DNA of 64,000 nt from Planctomycetaceae bacterium. Its GTDB lineage: Bacteria > Planctomycetota > Planctomycetia > Pirellulales > Pirellulaceae. The stretch is taken from the NCBI GenBank assembly GCA_018660825.1, contig JABJJO010000200.1:1-64000 (forward strand). Reading direction: 5' to 3'. The notes beneath the pieces are model-generated. The model saw nothing but the letters and a program-made list of their open reading frames with translations, was not told where the DNA came from and searched no databases. A program made the position numbers and the translations under genes. How positions within the stretch are numbered: the stretch's first letter is position 1; each line of letters begins with the position of its first letter. Shown one piece after another: positions 1 to 9,781 of this stretch.

Positions 1-2
1 AT

Positions 3-296
3 TTCATGATGGCCGCTGATGCGATCGAAAACTACGGCCGTATTGCGGGAGGTTGTTTTTCTTCGATTCAAGGCGGACCTTACAATGGTCGCTTGCTAAA
101 TCGTCGTGTGGAGTGGCTGAAGGACCTAGGAGCTCACGGAATTGGGCAAAGTAGCTGGGGACCAACATTGTTTTGTATATTCGAAACGCAAGCCGACGCG
201 GAACGATTCAAAGATTCTATGGGGACTGATGATTCGGGCCAAATGTTACGTGTCGAAATCGTCCGCGCCGACAATCAAGGCGCCGATATCTCCTAA
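3..296 (+). CDS. beta-ribofuranosylaminobenzene 5'-phosphate (beta-RFAP) synthase-like GHMP-family protein, C-terminal fragment (5' truncated by window)
   Basis: Frame is open to the window edge; C-terminal motif GIGQSSWGPTLFCIFETQADAERF is typical of beta-RFAP synthases; close to DHPS-like, DUF447 and pab genes. Confidence 0.75.
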   Translation, partial: FMMAADAIENYGRIAGGCFSSIQGGPYNGRLLNRRVEWLKDLGAHGIGQSSWGPTLFCIFETQADAERFKDSMGTDDSGQMLRVEIVRADNQGADIS

Positions 297-421
297 GTTG
301 ACTTTCCTTCGCTGTCAATTTTCTTTTGACATTCTTACCGATCTGCCGTCCACACCGTACAATATCTTTGACGGCTGAACCCTGTAAACACTAACCTATT
401 TACTAAAGTAGATCTTTCAAC

Positions 422-1132
422 ATGGTCGAATTAGGCATCAACATCGATCACATCGCAACTATTCGTCAAGCGAGAAAAACGTACGAACCCGATCCGGTAT
501 GGGCCGCTGCGTTCGCGGAACTCGGTGGCGCCGACTGCATCACCATTCACCTGCGTGAAGACCGCCGACACATCATTGACCGCGATGTCCGCATGCTTAG
601 TGATTCAGTTAACATCAAACTCAACCTTGAAATGGCCACTGCCCCGGACATCGTTGACCTTGCATGTGAAACCTCACCAGACCAAGTAACATTGGTTCCA
701 GAAAAGAGAGAAGAAATCACGACCGAAGGTGGACTCGACGTCGTCACACACTACGAATCGATCAAACCAGTTGTTTCCCGTTTACAAGATGCCGGCATCA
801 GTGTTGCTCTATTTCTCGATCCCGACCCGGCGCAAATAGAAGCGGCAGCCAAACTAAGAGTCCAAGCGGTTGAACTGCACACGGGCCAGTATGCCTTACA
901 CCAAGGCGAAGAACAAATCCGCTGCCTTGCGCAGTTGGCAACTACTGGGAAACTCATCGTCGAATCTGGTATAAACCTCCATGCTGGGCACGGCTTAAAT
1001 TATCAAAACGTACTTCCAGTCGCACAAATCGACAGCATGCTAGAACTCAACATTGGACATTGCATCGTCGCCCGTGCTGTGTTTGTTGGCCTCCGACAGG
1101 CAGTCCGCGAAATGAAAGACTTACTCAGTTAG
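422..1132 (+). CDS. pdxJ: pyridoxine 5'-phosphate synthase
   Basis: [29 protein letters not shown]...[16 protein letters not shown], canonical PdxJ sequence and length (236 aa). Confidence 0.97.
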   Translation: MVELGINIDHIATIRQARKTYEPDPVWAAAFAELGGADCITIHLREDRRHIIDRDVRMLSDSVNIKLNLEMATAPDIVDLACETSPDQVTLVPEKREEITTEGGLDVVTHYESIKPVVSRLQDAGISVALFLDPDPAQIEAAAKLRVQAVELHTGQYALHQGEEQIRCLAQLATTGKLIVESGINLHAGHGLNYQNVLPVAQIDSMLELNIGHCIVARAVFVGLRQAVREMKDLLS

Positions 1133-1181
1133 AGACACCGACAATATTTTTTGCATTACTCGCAACACCAAGGAATATATT

Positions 1182-2345
1182 TTGGAGATTGGCTACTGTA
1201 CCAACGTGCATGCCGGAGTCGACCTTGAAGCAACTCAAGCGAACCTCTCTAAATATGCTGCGCGGGTTAAGCAACTTGTTTCCCCAAATAACCCCATGGG
1301 TATCGGACTCTGGCTCGCTGCACCTGCCGCCCAGCAGTTACTCGACTCCGAACAAACCACCGATTTTCGAGATTGGCTCGCAGCACAAGGACTCGTGCCA
1401 TTTACGTTAAATGGATTTCCCTATGGAAACTTTCACAACGAAGTCGTCAAACACGATGTCTACAAACCAACCTGGCACGACCTCGACAGACTCCAATACA
1501 CCAAAAATCTAGCGGCGATCCTCGATGCTATTCTCCCAGCGGGAAAAACGGGCAGCATCTCTACTTTACCTATCGCTTGGGGAAAAAAATCACTCACCAC
1601 AGAGCAATGGAATTCAACGGTTCGGCAACTTCTTGAACTCGTGGATTTCCTACATGAATTACAACAAACAACCGGTCGGACCATCCACGTTTGCATTGAA
1701 CCCGAACCCGGCTGTGCACTCGACGTCGCCGCCGACATGATAGACCTATTCCAAAACCGTCTACTGCCCCAAGGCTCCGCAGACAAAATCCTGCGCCATA
1801 TTCGAGTCTGTCACGACATTTGTCACAGTGCCGTGATGTTCGAATCACAGGCAGATGTACTACGGCAGTATCAAGCACTAGGAATTCAAGTCGGCAAGAT
1901 CCAAGTATCATCTGCCGTCCAAGTTGATTTCTCACAACTTGCTGTTGGTGATCGCACTGCCGCGTTTGAGCAACTTACCAGCTTCAATGAACCTCGTTAT
2001 CTCCATCAAACTTGTATCCGCGAACCCAATCAATCCATTCACTTCCACCAAGACTTATCTGTGGCTCTAGAAACTGTCGCCGATCCACAATCACTCGAAA
2101 ATGCCTGGAGTGTTCACTTCCATGTCCCAATTTTCTTAGAGTCACTAGGGCTACTCAGCACCTCGCAACACGATATCCTTGAATGCCTGGAAGTCTGCAA
2201 GTCGATGCCAAATCTGGAACACTTCGAAGTAGAGACGTATGCGTGGAATGTTTTACCAGAGCATCTGCAACAATCAGATTTGGCACAAGGCATCGCTGAT
2301 GAACTTCTGTGGTTTCGCAATCTCGTCTCCACCTATAGATCCTAA
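1182..2345 (+). CDS. eboE: EboE-like protein (metabolite traffic protein, xylose isomerase-like TIM barrel)
   Basis: Motifs YCTNVHAG, FTLNGFPYGNFHNEVVKHDVYKPTW, GSISTLPIAWG resemble EboE; TTG start with AAGGA at 1170-1174. Confidence 0.8.
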   Translation: MEIGYCTNVHAGVDLEATQANLSKYAARVKQLVSPNNPMGIGLWLAAPAAQQLLDSEQTTDFRDWLAAQGLVPFTLNGFPYGNFHNEVVKHDVYKPTWHDLDRLQYTKNLAAILDAILPAGKTGSISTLPIAWGKKSLTTEQWNSTVRQLLELVDFLHELQQTTGRTIHVCIEPEPGCALDVAADMIDLFQNRLLPQGSADKILRHIRVCHDICHSAVMFESQADVLRQYQALGIQVGKIQVSSAVQVDFSQLAVGDRTAAFEQLTSFNEPRYLHQTCIREPNQSIHFHQDLSVALETVADPQSLENAWSVHFHVPIFLESLGLLSTSQHDILECLEVCKSMPNLEHFEVETYAWNVLPEHLQQSDLAQGIADELLWFRNLVSTYRS

Positions 2346-2377
2346 CCACCGGAACAATTAAGCAACAAACAACATCC

Positions 2378-3202
2378 ATGGACGATTACTCACTACCTTT
2401 AGCAAACCAAACGGCCGTCGTCACGGGTGCTTCTTCTGGAATCGGTAGAGCAATCGCGATCACGTTTGCTCAACAGGGTGCTAACCTGATCATCCATGCC
2501 AACACGAATCAAGCGGGCCTAGAGGCAACAGCCGCTGCAGTTCGTGAGATCGGACGCGACGTCACGTTGCTCTACGCCGACCTCACATCAGCCGAAGCTC
2601 AAGCGTCGCTTGTCGAGCGAGCGTTCCAAGCCCACGCACTGATCAACATCTGGGTTAACAACGCCGGCCGTGACGTGCTTACCGGCGACGCCGCTGATTG
2701 GTCCTTTGAACAGAAACTCGCTGCCCTGTGGGCGCTTGACGTCCAAGGGACAATTGGAATTTGCCGCAAATTAAGCAAACCGCTGCTGAACGTTGGCAAA
2801 CAGGCCAATGCTGTCATCTTAAATATGGGCTGGGACCAAGCTACCGTCGGCCAAAGTGGTGATAGTGGCCAACTATTCGCTTCAACTAAATCGGCCGTGA
2901 TCGGTTTTTCACATAGCCTCGCCCGCGAATTAGCGCCTCATGTCCGAGTCAATTGCTTAGCACCCGGTTGGATCCAAACAACGTGGGGGAACTCAGCGTC
3001 TGCACAGTGGGACAAACGGGCAAAGGCGGAATCGCTTATGGGTCGTTGGGGCACACCTCAGGACGTAGCAAACGTTGCCGTTCATCTCGCTGCACCTACG
3101 GCAAGTTTTATTACTGGGCAAACTATTTCCATTAACGGTGGCTTGAGCCATGAGCAGCTTGATCCAACGGAAAATCTAGACGAACAACATGATGGAAAAT
3201 AA
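2378..3202 (+). CDS. short-chain dehydrogenase/reductase (SDR) family oxidoreductase
   Basis: TGASSGIGRAIA Rossmann motif, NNAG, C-terminal FITGQTISINGG. Confidence 0.93.
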   Translation: MDDYSLPLANQTAVVTGASSGIGRAIAITFAQQGANLIIHANTNQAGLEATAAAVREIGRDVTLLYADLTSAEAQASLVERAFQAHALINIWVNNAGRDVLTGDAADWSFEQKLAALWALDVQGTIGICRKLSKPLLNVGKQANAVILNMGWDQATVGQSGDSGQLFASTKSAVIGFSHSLARELAPHVRVNCLAPGWIQTTWGNSASAQWDKRAKAESLMGRWGTPQDVANVAVHLAAPTASFITGQTISINGGLSHEQLDPTENLDEQHDGK

Positions 3203-4613
3203 CAAACCACTTGCCGGAAAACGAATCCTATTTGTAACGGGACGCTTGGCGCAACATGCACTCGAAAACGAATTGAGGAAACTAGCGCCGGAAGTGGGTA
3301 TCGATTACGAAATCGCTGTACTACCTATCACTGTCGCCGCCCTCATGACGCCCGCTTGGATCGCACAAAAACTCGAACTTCCAAACGGGATCGATCTCGT
3401 CATCGTTCCTGGGTACTGCCAAGAAGACCTGTCACCACTCACAACTATCCTACCCTGTCCTGTGGAAGCGGGGCCGCGAGACTTGCGCAAACTGCGGCAA
3501 CACTTTGGCCTCGGCTACCAACCGCCGCATAATTATGGCGAATCAACCATCGAAATCATCGCTGAAATCAATCATGCTCCGCGTTTGACACTGGCGGAAA
3601 TCATCACGACGGCTAAACAACTTGCAAGCGACGGCAGCGACATCATAGATGTTGGTTGTGACCCCGGCAGCACTTGGCACGGAGTAACCGACTGCGTTAA
3701 GGCACTGCGTGCAGAAGGCTTGCGTGTTTCTATTGATAGCCTTAATCCAACAGAGATTACCGCCGCCGTAGATGCGGGCGCCGAATTGGTGTTAAGCGTC
3801 AACAGTAGTAATCGGAACGCAGCAGTCGATTGGGATGCAACTGTCATTGCCATCCCAGATGATCCAGCGACACTGGGGGGACTCGATGACACCATTGAAT
3901 TTTTAGCCAGCAACAACATTTCTCTGCGAATTGACCCGATCCTCGAACCAATTGGCTGCGGATTTGCCAACAGCCTTTCACGCTACATGGAGGTGCGACA
4001 GCGATACCCAGACGCTGAAATGATGATGGGCATCGGTAACCTCACCGAACTAACCGATTGCGACAGTGCCGGTGTTAATCTGCTTTTGCTGGGCATTTGC
4101 CAAGAACTAGCGATCCACAGCATTTTAACAACGCAAGTTATTAATTGGTCCCGCACAAGCGTTCGTGAATGCGTTATTGCGAGGCAACTCGTACATTATG
4201 CAATCGAGCAACGAGTCCCACCAAAACACGTTGCCCGTGATTTAGTCACTTTGAGAGACGAAGAACTAACAGCCTTTGGTAGCGAAGAGTTAGACCGAAT
4301 GGCCACAGCCCTAAAAGACAATAACTATCGCATTTTTGCAGAACGTGATGAAATTCACCTTATCAGTCGACAACTGCACTTATCCGATAAAGATCCGTTC
4401 GTGATTTTTGAGCAATTGCTCCGCGGGCACGGACAGTCCGTAGCGCCCACAAATCTAGATGCAGCCCACAGTTTCTACTTAGGCTTTGAAATGGGCAAAG
4501 CACTCACCGCTCTGACGCTGGACAAACAATACACCCAAGATCAGGCACTGGACTGGGGCTATTTAACCCAAGAAGAAACCAGCCATCGCCTCATCCGCAA
4601 AAAAACCGATTGA
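3189..4613 (+). CDS. dihydropteroate synthase-like protein (DUF6513 type, associated with methanopterin/C1 metabolism)
   Basis: LAEIITTAKQLASDGSDIIDVGCDPGSTWHG pterin-binding-like motif with a distinctive N-terminal extension; overlaps the upstream SDR by 14 nt. Confidence 0.85.
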   Translation: MMENNKPLAGKRILFVTGRLAQHALENELRKLAPEVGIDYEIAVLPITVAALMTPAWIAQKLELPNGIDLVIVPGYCQEDLSPLTTILPCPVEAGPRDLRKLRQHFGLGYQPPHNYGESTIEIIAEINHAPRLTLAEIITTAKQLASDGSDIIDVGCDPGSTWHGVTDCVKALRAEGLRVSIDSLNPTEITAAVDAGAELVLSVNSSNRNAAVDWDATVIAIPDDPATLGGLDDTIEFLASNNISLRIDPILEPIGCGFANSLSRYMEVRQRYPDAEMMMGIGNLTELTDCDSAGVNLLLLGICQELAIHSILTTQVINWSRTSVRECVIARQLVHYAIEQRVPPKHVARDLVTLRDEELTAFGSEELDRMATALKDNNYRIFAERDEIHLISRQLHLSDKDPFVIFEQLLRGHGQSVAPTNLDAAHSFYLGFEMGKALTALTLDKQYTQDQALDWGYLTQEETSHRLIRKKTD

Positions 4614-4635
4614 TCGTTTTTAGTGTTAATTCATA

Positions 4636-5202
4636 TCAATTCTTGGCCGCTAAGAAACGTTGAATCAATTTAAATGCTGCGAGTTCCTGTTCACCAGCTG
4701 TTTTTCCGATGATGATTTCTAGGTGTTGCATCTGTTGATCAATTTCTTGCCACTCCAGAATCCCAACTCGAGTCGCTAGAATGGCCGCTTCAAGTACGGC
4801 ATGTTTTGCTCGATTGAATCCCCAAAACGGTCGTAATTCGCCCTGCTGCGTGGTCTTGCATTGAATCCTTATCCGCTGCTGCTCCTCACCCAATTCCACT
4901 ACTTCAAATTCATACCACCTGCAAGCATCCCCTAATACCAACCGATGATTGCCACAACTCTCGTCAATCGTCGGTGTAGCCGTCCATTGACCAATGGCCG
5001 CGCGCGCAATCAGCAATACATCATCCGTAACATGCAACACGCCCACGCCGCTGCGCTTCAAATTCTGATAAGTCTGCGAGGTATCAAAAGGCTTAAGCAC
5101 AAACTGATGGACTACAGCATCATCACCAACTTCCGGACCCATTGGTGAAATATTAACTGTGCCGTCTTCATTGTGTGTCGTAACAATGCCTTCAAGAATC
5201 AT
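4636..5202 (-). CDS. DUF447 family protein (flavin-reductase-like fold)
   Basis: MILEGIVTTHNEDGTVNISPMGPEV N-terminus typical of DUF447; located with pab and DHPS-like genes. Confidence 0.82.
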   Translation of the reverse strand: MILEGIVTTHNEDGTVNISPMGPEVGDDAVVHQFVLKPFDTSQTYQNLKRSGVGVLHVTDDVLLIARAAIGQWTATPTIDESCGNHRLVLGDACRWYEFEVVELGEEQQRIRIQCKTTQQGELRPFWGFNRAKHAVLEAAILATRVGILEWQEIDQQMQHLEIIIGKTAGEQELAAFKLIQRFLAAKN

Positions 5203-5251
5203 ATCGAAAATACCATTTCATCTTTCATCGTTTATTCACATCAAGGCTAAT

Positions 5252-5914
5252 TTAAAAGGTAATAACTCGGTCAGTTTCATCCGTCATTTGCTCGACAATA
5301 AGATGCCGTTCGTTAGCGAGCGTCAAATTATTCTCTGGTACATCTACACCCGCCATCTGCAGGAAATTAGCTAGTAATAGATATCCACTGTCCGTGAGCA
5401 CCGACTCTGGGTGGAACTGCAAACCCACGACACAATACTCACGATGTCGGATCCCCATCAACGTCTCATCCGCCAACCATGCGGTTACCTCCAGGGTATC
5501 AGGCAACGTATTGCGGTCTAACACTAGGGAATGATAACGGCCCGCAGAAAAACCCTGCGGTACATTTATAAACGACCCCCGACCATCATGCTCCACGCAA
5601 CTGGTGCGACCATGCACAGGTTCCGCGCCTACGATCACATCACCACCAAACGCTTGGCCGATGACTTGGTGGCCGAGGCATATCCCTAAGATGGGAAACT
5701 CGCCTGACAAATCTGAAACGACCGTTAGGCTAATGCCCGCAGTATTGGGGACACAGGGACCTGGCGAAAGGACTATTGCTGTTGGCTTGAGTTCGCGAAT
5801 TTCATCGATTGTCATCGCATCATTGCGTACGACCAACGTTTGTTGTCCGAGTCGCTGAAAATACCGAGCGAGGTTATGGACAAAGCTATCGTAATTATCG
5901 ATGAGTAAGATCAT
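5252..5914 (-). CDS. pabA: aminodeoxychorismate/anthranilate synthase component II (glutamine amidotransferase)
   Basis: MILLIDNYDSFVHNLARYF, LSPGPCVPNTAG, GICLGHQVIGQ, LQFHPESVLT. Confidence 0.93.
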   Translation of the reverse strand: MILLIDNYDSFVHNLARYFQRLGQQTLVVRNDAMTIDEIRELKPTAIVLSPGPCVPNTAGISLTVVSDLSGEFPILGICLGHQVIGQAFGGDVIVGAEPVHGRTSCVEHDGRGSFINVPQGFSAGRYHSLVLDRNTLPDTLEVTAWLADETLMGIRHREYCVVGLQFHPESVLTDSGYLLLANFLQMAGVDVPENNLTLANERHLIVEQMTDETDRVITF

Positions 5915-5930
5915 AACGTTTTTATATTAC

Positions 5931-7364
5931 CTATTCCAAGGCCCGCAACAAACCAACTGCTTTTTCCCACGTTTCCGCATATTCACGTTGTGGATTTGAC
6001 TGCGCTACAATTCCACCGCCAACGGGAAACTGCCACCAACCTTTACCTGCCGTAATCGTACGTATAAGGATACTAAGATCCATATCTCCATTGAACCCAA
6101 TGTAACCTAAGCTACCGCAATATGGCCCACGTGCTGTCGGCTCCAACTCGCCGATTAACTCCATCGCGCGCACTTTGGGAGCACCAGTAATGGATCCCCC
6201 CGGAAAGGTGGCTCGCAAAAGATCAAATACGTTAGCATCACTTCGCAAACGCCCTTGGACAACACTGACTAAGTGTTGAACCGTTTCATAAACTTCTAGA
6301 CGACAAAGGTCTGTCACAAAAACACTATCCGGATCACAGACGCGTGAAATATCATTGCGCAACAAATCCACAATCATCACATTTTCCGATCGGTCTTTCT
6401 GACTCTGTTGCAAATCCGCGGCGACGTAGAGATCGGCTTCAGGCATAGCGATTCGTGCGCGTGTCCCTTTGATCGGTCGCGCTTCCACAACACCTTGAGA
6501 TACCTGCAAAAACCGCTCGGGCGATGCACTGGCAATCTCAAACTCATTCATAGCAAAATATCCCGCAAATGTTGCTGCGTTCCGCTGCCGCAGTCGTTGA
6601 TACAGGCTGACCGCATCGGTCGTCGCGCGGTGCAAAAGACGCTGGCTCAAATTAACCTGAAAAATATCGCCCGCGTGGATATAGTCAACCGCCTTTTGCG
6701 CTGTCTCAATATATTCCTCAGCGGACATATTACTCGTCAGTCGCCCGGCCTCCACTCCTTTTGCTAAAACAGGAAATTGTGCCGCTAGCGTCGTATCATC
6801 GATCACCGCAGTCGGTGTTTGCTGCGGGGGCGGAGATTGCTCAGCGATCCAGTCGCGAAATTGTGCAATGCGGGCAACGGCACGAGTGATACGAGCAGCG
6901 GGATCCTTTTCTGGCAGGCCTTGCGAAATAATCCATGCACGATTTTGCTGGTGATCAAATGCAACAACGGTATCATAAAAACCCACCGCTAACGAAGGGA
7001 TTTGAAATTCATTACAGCGCGGTTTGGGAATTTTTTCGAGGCTGGCTCCTATGTCATAGCTGAACATACCTGCCACGCCACCTTGAAATGGTGGTAACTC
7101 ATCAATGGTTTGAATTTCAAGATCTCGCAATAACACATTCCAGCGTTGCTGTAACACATCAAGTTCATTCTCTACATGACTGGCAATCTCAAGATAATCA
7201 AACGGATCCGCCGCAATGAAAGAATAACGTCCGAGGTCATCTTGTTGCATCGCACTATCAAGAAACAGGCAATGAGGCTGTTTAGACAATTGTAGAAAAA
7301 CGGATTCAACATCCGCCAACGGTAACAATTCCTCAACAACAGGTAAACATTTCGAGACATTCAT
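5931..7364 (-). CDS. pabB: aminodeoxychorismate synthase component I (chorismate-binding)
   Basis: IHAGDIFQVNLSQRL, SPERFL, ARPIKGTRAR, FPGGSITGAPKVRAMELI, CGSLGYIGFNGDMDLSILIRT; 17 nt from the pabA-like gene. Confidence 0.92.
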   Translation of the reverse strand: MNVSKCLPVVEELLPLADVESVFLQLSKQPHCLFLDSAMQQDDLGRYSFIAADPFDYLEIASHVENELDVLQQRWNVLLRDLEIQTIDELPPFQGGVAGMFSYDIGASLEKIPKPRCNEFQIPSLAVGFYDTVVAFDHQQNRAWIISQGLPEKDPAARITRAVARIAQFRDWIAEQSPPPQQTPTAVIDDTTLAAQFPVLAKGVEAGRLTSNMSAEEYIETAQKAVDYIHAGDIFQVNLSQRLLHRATTDAVSLYQRLRQRNAATFAGYFAMNEFEIASASPERFLQVSQGVVEARPIKGTRARIAMPEADLYVAADLQQSQKDRSENVMIVDLLRNDISRVCDPDSVFVTDLCRLEVYETVQHLVSVVQGRLRSDANVFDLLRATFPGGSITGAPKVRAMELIGELEPTARGPYCGSLGYIGFNGDMDLSILIRTITAGKGWWQFPVGGGIVAQSNPQREYAETWEKAVGLLRALE

Positions 7365-7599
7365 GATGGCATAATTTTAACAGAAGAATTTATCTTCGGG
7401 CAGTCGCCATTGCACGCCCGCTAAGTGGGCTGCCAACGGCAATTTGCACCACAAATTAGACCTATTCACATAAGTCAACACCGTTAGGTTGCAATTAACA
7501 TCCCTAGCCAGCAGCGATATTCTTGATCCCGTTTTCGAAATGTTTTTATGTTATAGTAAAAACGTTACTTTCTCAGCAATCGGGTCACTAAAAATCGCC

Positions 7600-8652
7600 A
7601 TGACGCTACCATTAAAATTAGCCTTTATCGGAGTCGACAATCCACACGGCGCTGGCTGGCGTGATCTGATCGCCAATGTCACCGCTGAGGCAACCATCAC
7701 CAGCATCGTGCCAATGTACGGTGGAACAACTGCCAGCTTGCAGCAATGCTACGTTAATCTTCCCCGCTATGCTTCAATCACCGAACTCATCAGCAACGAA
7801 CAATTCGATGCTGCAGTCATCTGCCTGCCTAACGACCAAACTGTAGCCGTCGTACAACAACTTGCCGCCGCCGGAAAACACCTCTTGCTAGAAAAGCCAG
7901 GCGCCGGCCGAGTCCGCGACGCTGAACAAATAAAAAATGCGGTCGATCAAGCCGGAATTGCCTTTCAAAGTGGTTACATGTTTCGTTATGACCAGTGCGC
8001 TAATCGACTGCGGCAAATGGTCAGCGACGAACAGTTTGGGAAACTCATAAGCATTGAATCTAAGTATGTTACCAGCGACATCAATCGGCGAGGCCGAGAT
8101 CATTACCTATTTGACGAGACCGTTAGCTATGCCGGTTTCTTTAGTTGGCTCGCTTGTCATCACCTTGATTTATTGCTGTACATCACCGACCAAAGCGTCA
8201 AGGCAATTACCGCTCGAGTGGGCGTGTTCGGCGACATCCCAGCGACCGTCGAAGACGGTGGAACCGCTCTGCTCGATATGGAACATGGCGCTCTTGCAAC
8301 CATTACCGGTGGATACTGGGTTCCGCGTTGGGCGGGAGAAATGTATTGGACCCTCCGCGGTAGCGAACGCTGGGTGCACTGGGACCCGCGGCAGGAAAAC
8401 ACTGGCGGAGTATTGAAAATTCATGGCCCACAGCCTCAATGGTATGCGATGGAAGATGAATTCATCGCGCCTACTGACGACACACCTGGCTACGGTGGTG
8501 CTAACGGTGTAGCGCTACTGCGAGATTGGTATGCTCTGATCCGCGGCGAGGTGACCTCATGTCGCAATACAACACAGTCAATGATCGACACGGTTAGACT
8601 TATCGAACACATTATCACAGCCTCGGCCGAAGGACGCCGCATCGATTGCTAA
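7600..8652 (+). CDS. Gfo/Idh/MocA family oxidoreductase
   Basis: LAFIGVDNPHGAGWRD N-terminus; EKPGAGRVRDAEQI; FQSGYMFRYDQ. Start moved to internal ATG 7600 (ORF track gives 7489). Confidence 0.87.
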   Translation: MTLPLKLAFIGVDNPHGAGWRDLIANVTAEATITSIVPMYGGTTASLQQCYVNLPRYASITELISNEQFDAAVICLPNDQTVAVVQQLAAAGKHLLLEKPGAGRVRDAEQIKNAVDQAGIAFQSGYMFRYDQCANRLRQMVSDEQFGKLISIESKYVTSDINRRGRDHYLFDETVSYAGFFSWLACHHLDLLLYITDQSVKAITARVGVFGDIPATVEDGGTALLDMEHGALATITGGYWVPRWAGEMYWTLRGSERWVHWDPRQENTGGVLKIHGPQPQWYAMEDEFIAPTDDTPGYGGANGVALLRDWYALIRGEVTSCRNTTQSMIDTVRLIEHIITASAEGRRIDC

Positions 8653-8725
8653 TCCAGACCATTGCTCCAGTCACTTAAATTATTTACTGATTTTCCTGAA
8701 CAACACATCCAAGGATCCCTTAACT

Positions 8726-9706
8726 ATGAGAATCAGCCGTTACCAACAAAACGATACCATCACATTTGGCTTTTACTTTGATCAATACGTCGTCAACCTT
8801 GAATCAGCCGCAACCGCTTATTGCACGGCGACCGACGATACGGTGGCATCAATTGATGCCACACAGCTTGGAAAAATCACCTGCATGCTCGATCTGCTGC
8901 CTCCTGACGGGAAACAGCTAACGGCGGCAGAAGCAATCTGGCAATGGTTGAGCGAGCACCCACATGCAGTTGATTCATTAAAGACCGAGTGCCATGACAT
9001 TCAACTGCTCGTACCAATTCCTCGGCCCAACAAACTGTTGCTGCTCGCTGGCAACTACTCCGCACATGTCCAAGAAGGAGGAGGAGATCCAATTGAACGG
9101 GCGGAAACGTTCCCCTACGTGTTCATGAAACCTGCATCGACCACACTTACGGATCCTGGTACCGCAATCCAAATTGCATCAACCAGCCCCCATAATTTTG
9201 ACTGGGAACTTGAATTGGCCGTTGTTATTGGCCGCCGCGGGAAACACATCTCCGAAGCGGATGCACTCAATTACGTCGCGGGTTATACCGTGGTCAATGA
9301 TATCTCAGACCGCGGTTACCACCCTTTTCCGCAACGAAAACAACGGTCTCGTGATGGGTTCTTCGATTGGATGCATGGCAAATGGCATGACAGCTCTTGC
9401 CCCTGCGGTCCCTGCATTGCGACACCAACTACGATACCCGACCCCCAAACGCTCGACCTTAAACTGTCACTCAACGGCGAATTACGACAAGACAGCACTA
9501 CGGCACTACAAGTGTTTCCGATAGCGGCTGTGATCGAATTCCTGTCACGCTCCATGACACTCGAACCGGGCGACATTATCTCTACTGGTACACCAGCCGG
9601 TGTTGGCAAAACCACGAACACATTCCTCAAAGCGGGTGATGTATTGCACGCTCACATCAGTAGCATCGGCACCCTGGAAACCCCCGTAAAGGATGAATTG
9701 TTTTAG
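8726..9706 (+). CDS. fumarylacetoacetate hydrolase (FAH) family protein
   Basis: LLLAGNYSAHVQEGG, PYVFMKPASTTL, WELELAVVIGRRGKHI, VAGYTVVNDISDRGY, GDIISTGTPAGVG. Confidence 0.93.
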   Translation: MRISRYQQNDTITFGFYFDQYVVNLESAATAYCTATDDTVASIDATQLGKITCMLDLLPPDGKQLTAAEAIWQWLSEHPHAVDSLKTECHDIQLLVPIPRPNKLLLLAGNYSAHVQEGGGDPIERAETFPYVFMKPASTTLTDPGTAIQIASTSPHNFDWELELAVVIGRRGKHISEADALNYVAGYTVVNDISDRGYHPFPQRKQRSRDGFFDWMHGKWHDSSCPCGPCIATPTTIPDPQTLDLKLSLNGELRQDSTTALQVFPIAAVIEFLSRSMTLEPGDIISTGTPAGVGKTTNTFLKAGDVLHAHISSIGTLETPVKDELF

Positions 9707-9781
9707 ATAACGTAGGCGTCGATAAAAATCCTCAACTATCACATTCGTGTAAATACACGGTCATCTTTATTCCAAGGACTC

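Noticed and set aside
2378-3202. SDR next to the DHPS-like gene as a dedicated pteridine reductase
   Set aside because: It has the ordinary TGASSGIG motif rather than the TGxxxRxG pattern of PTR1/FolM-type pteridine reductases; kept as generic SDR
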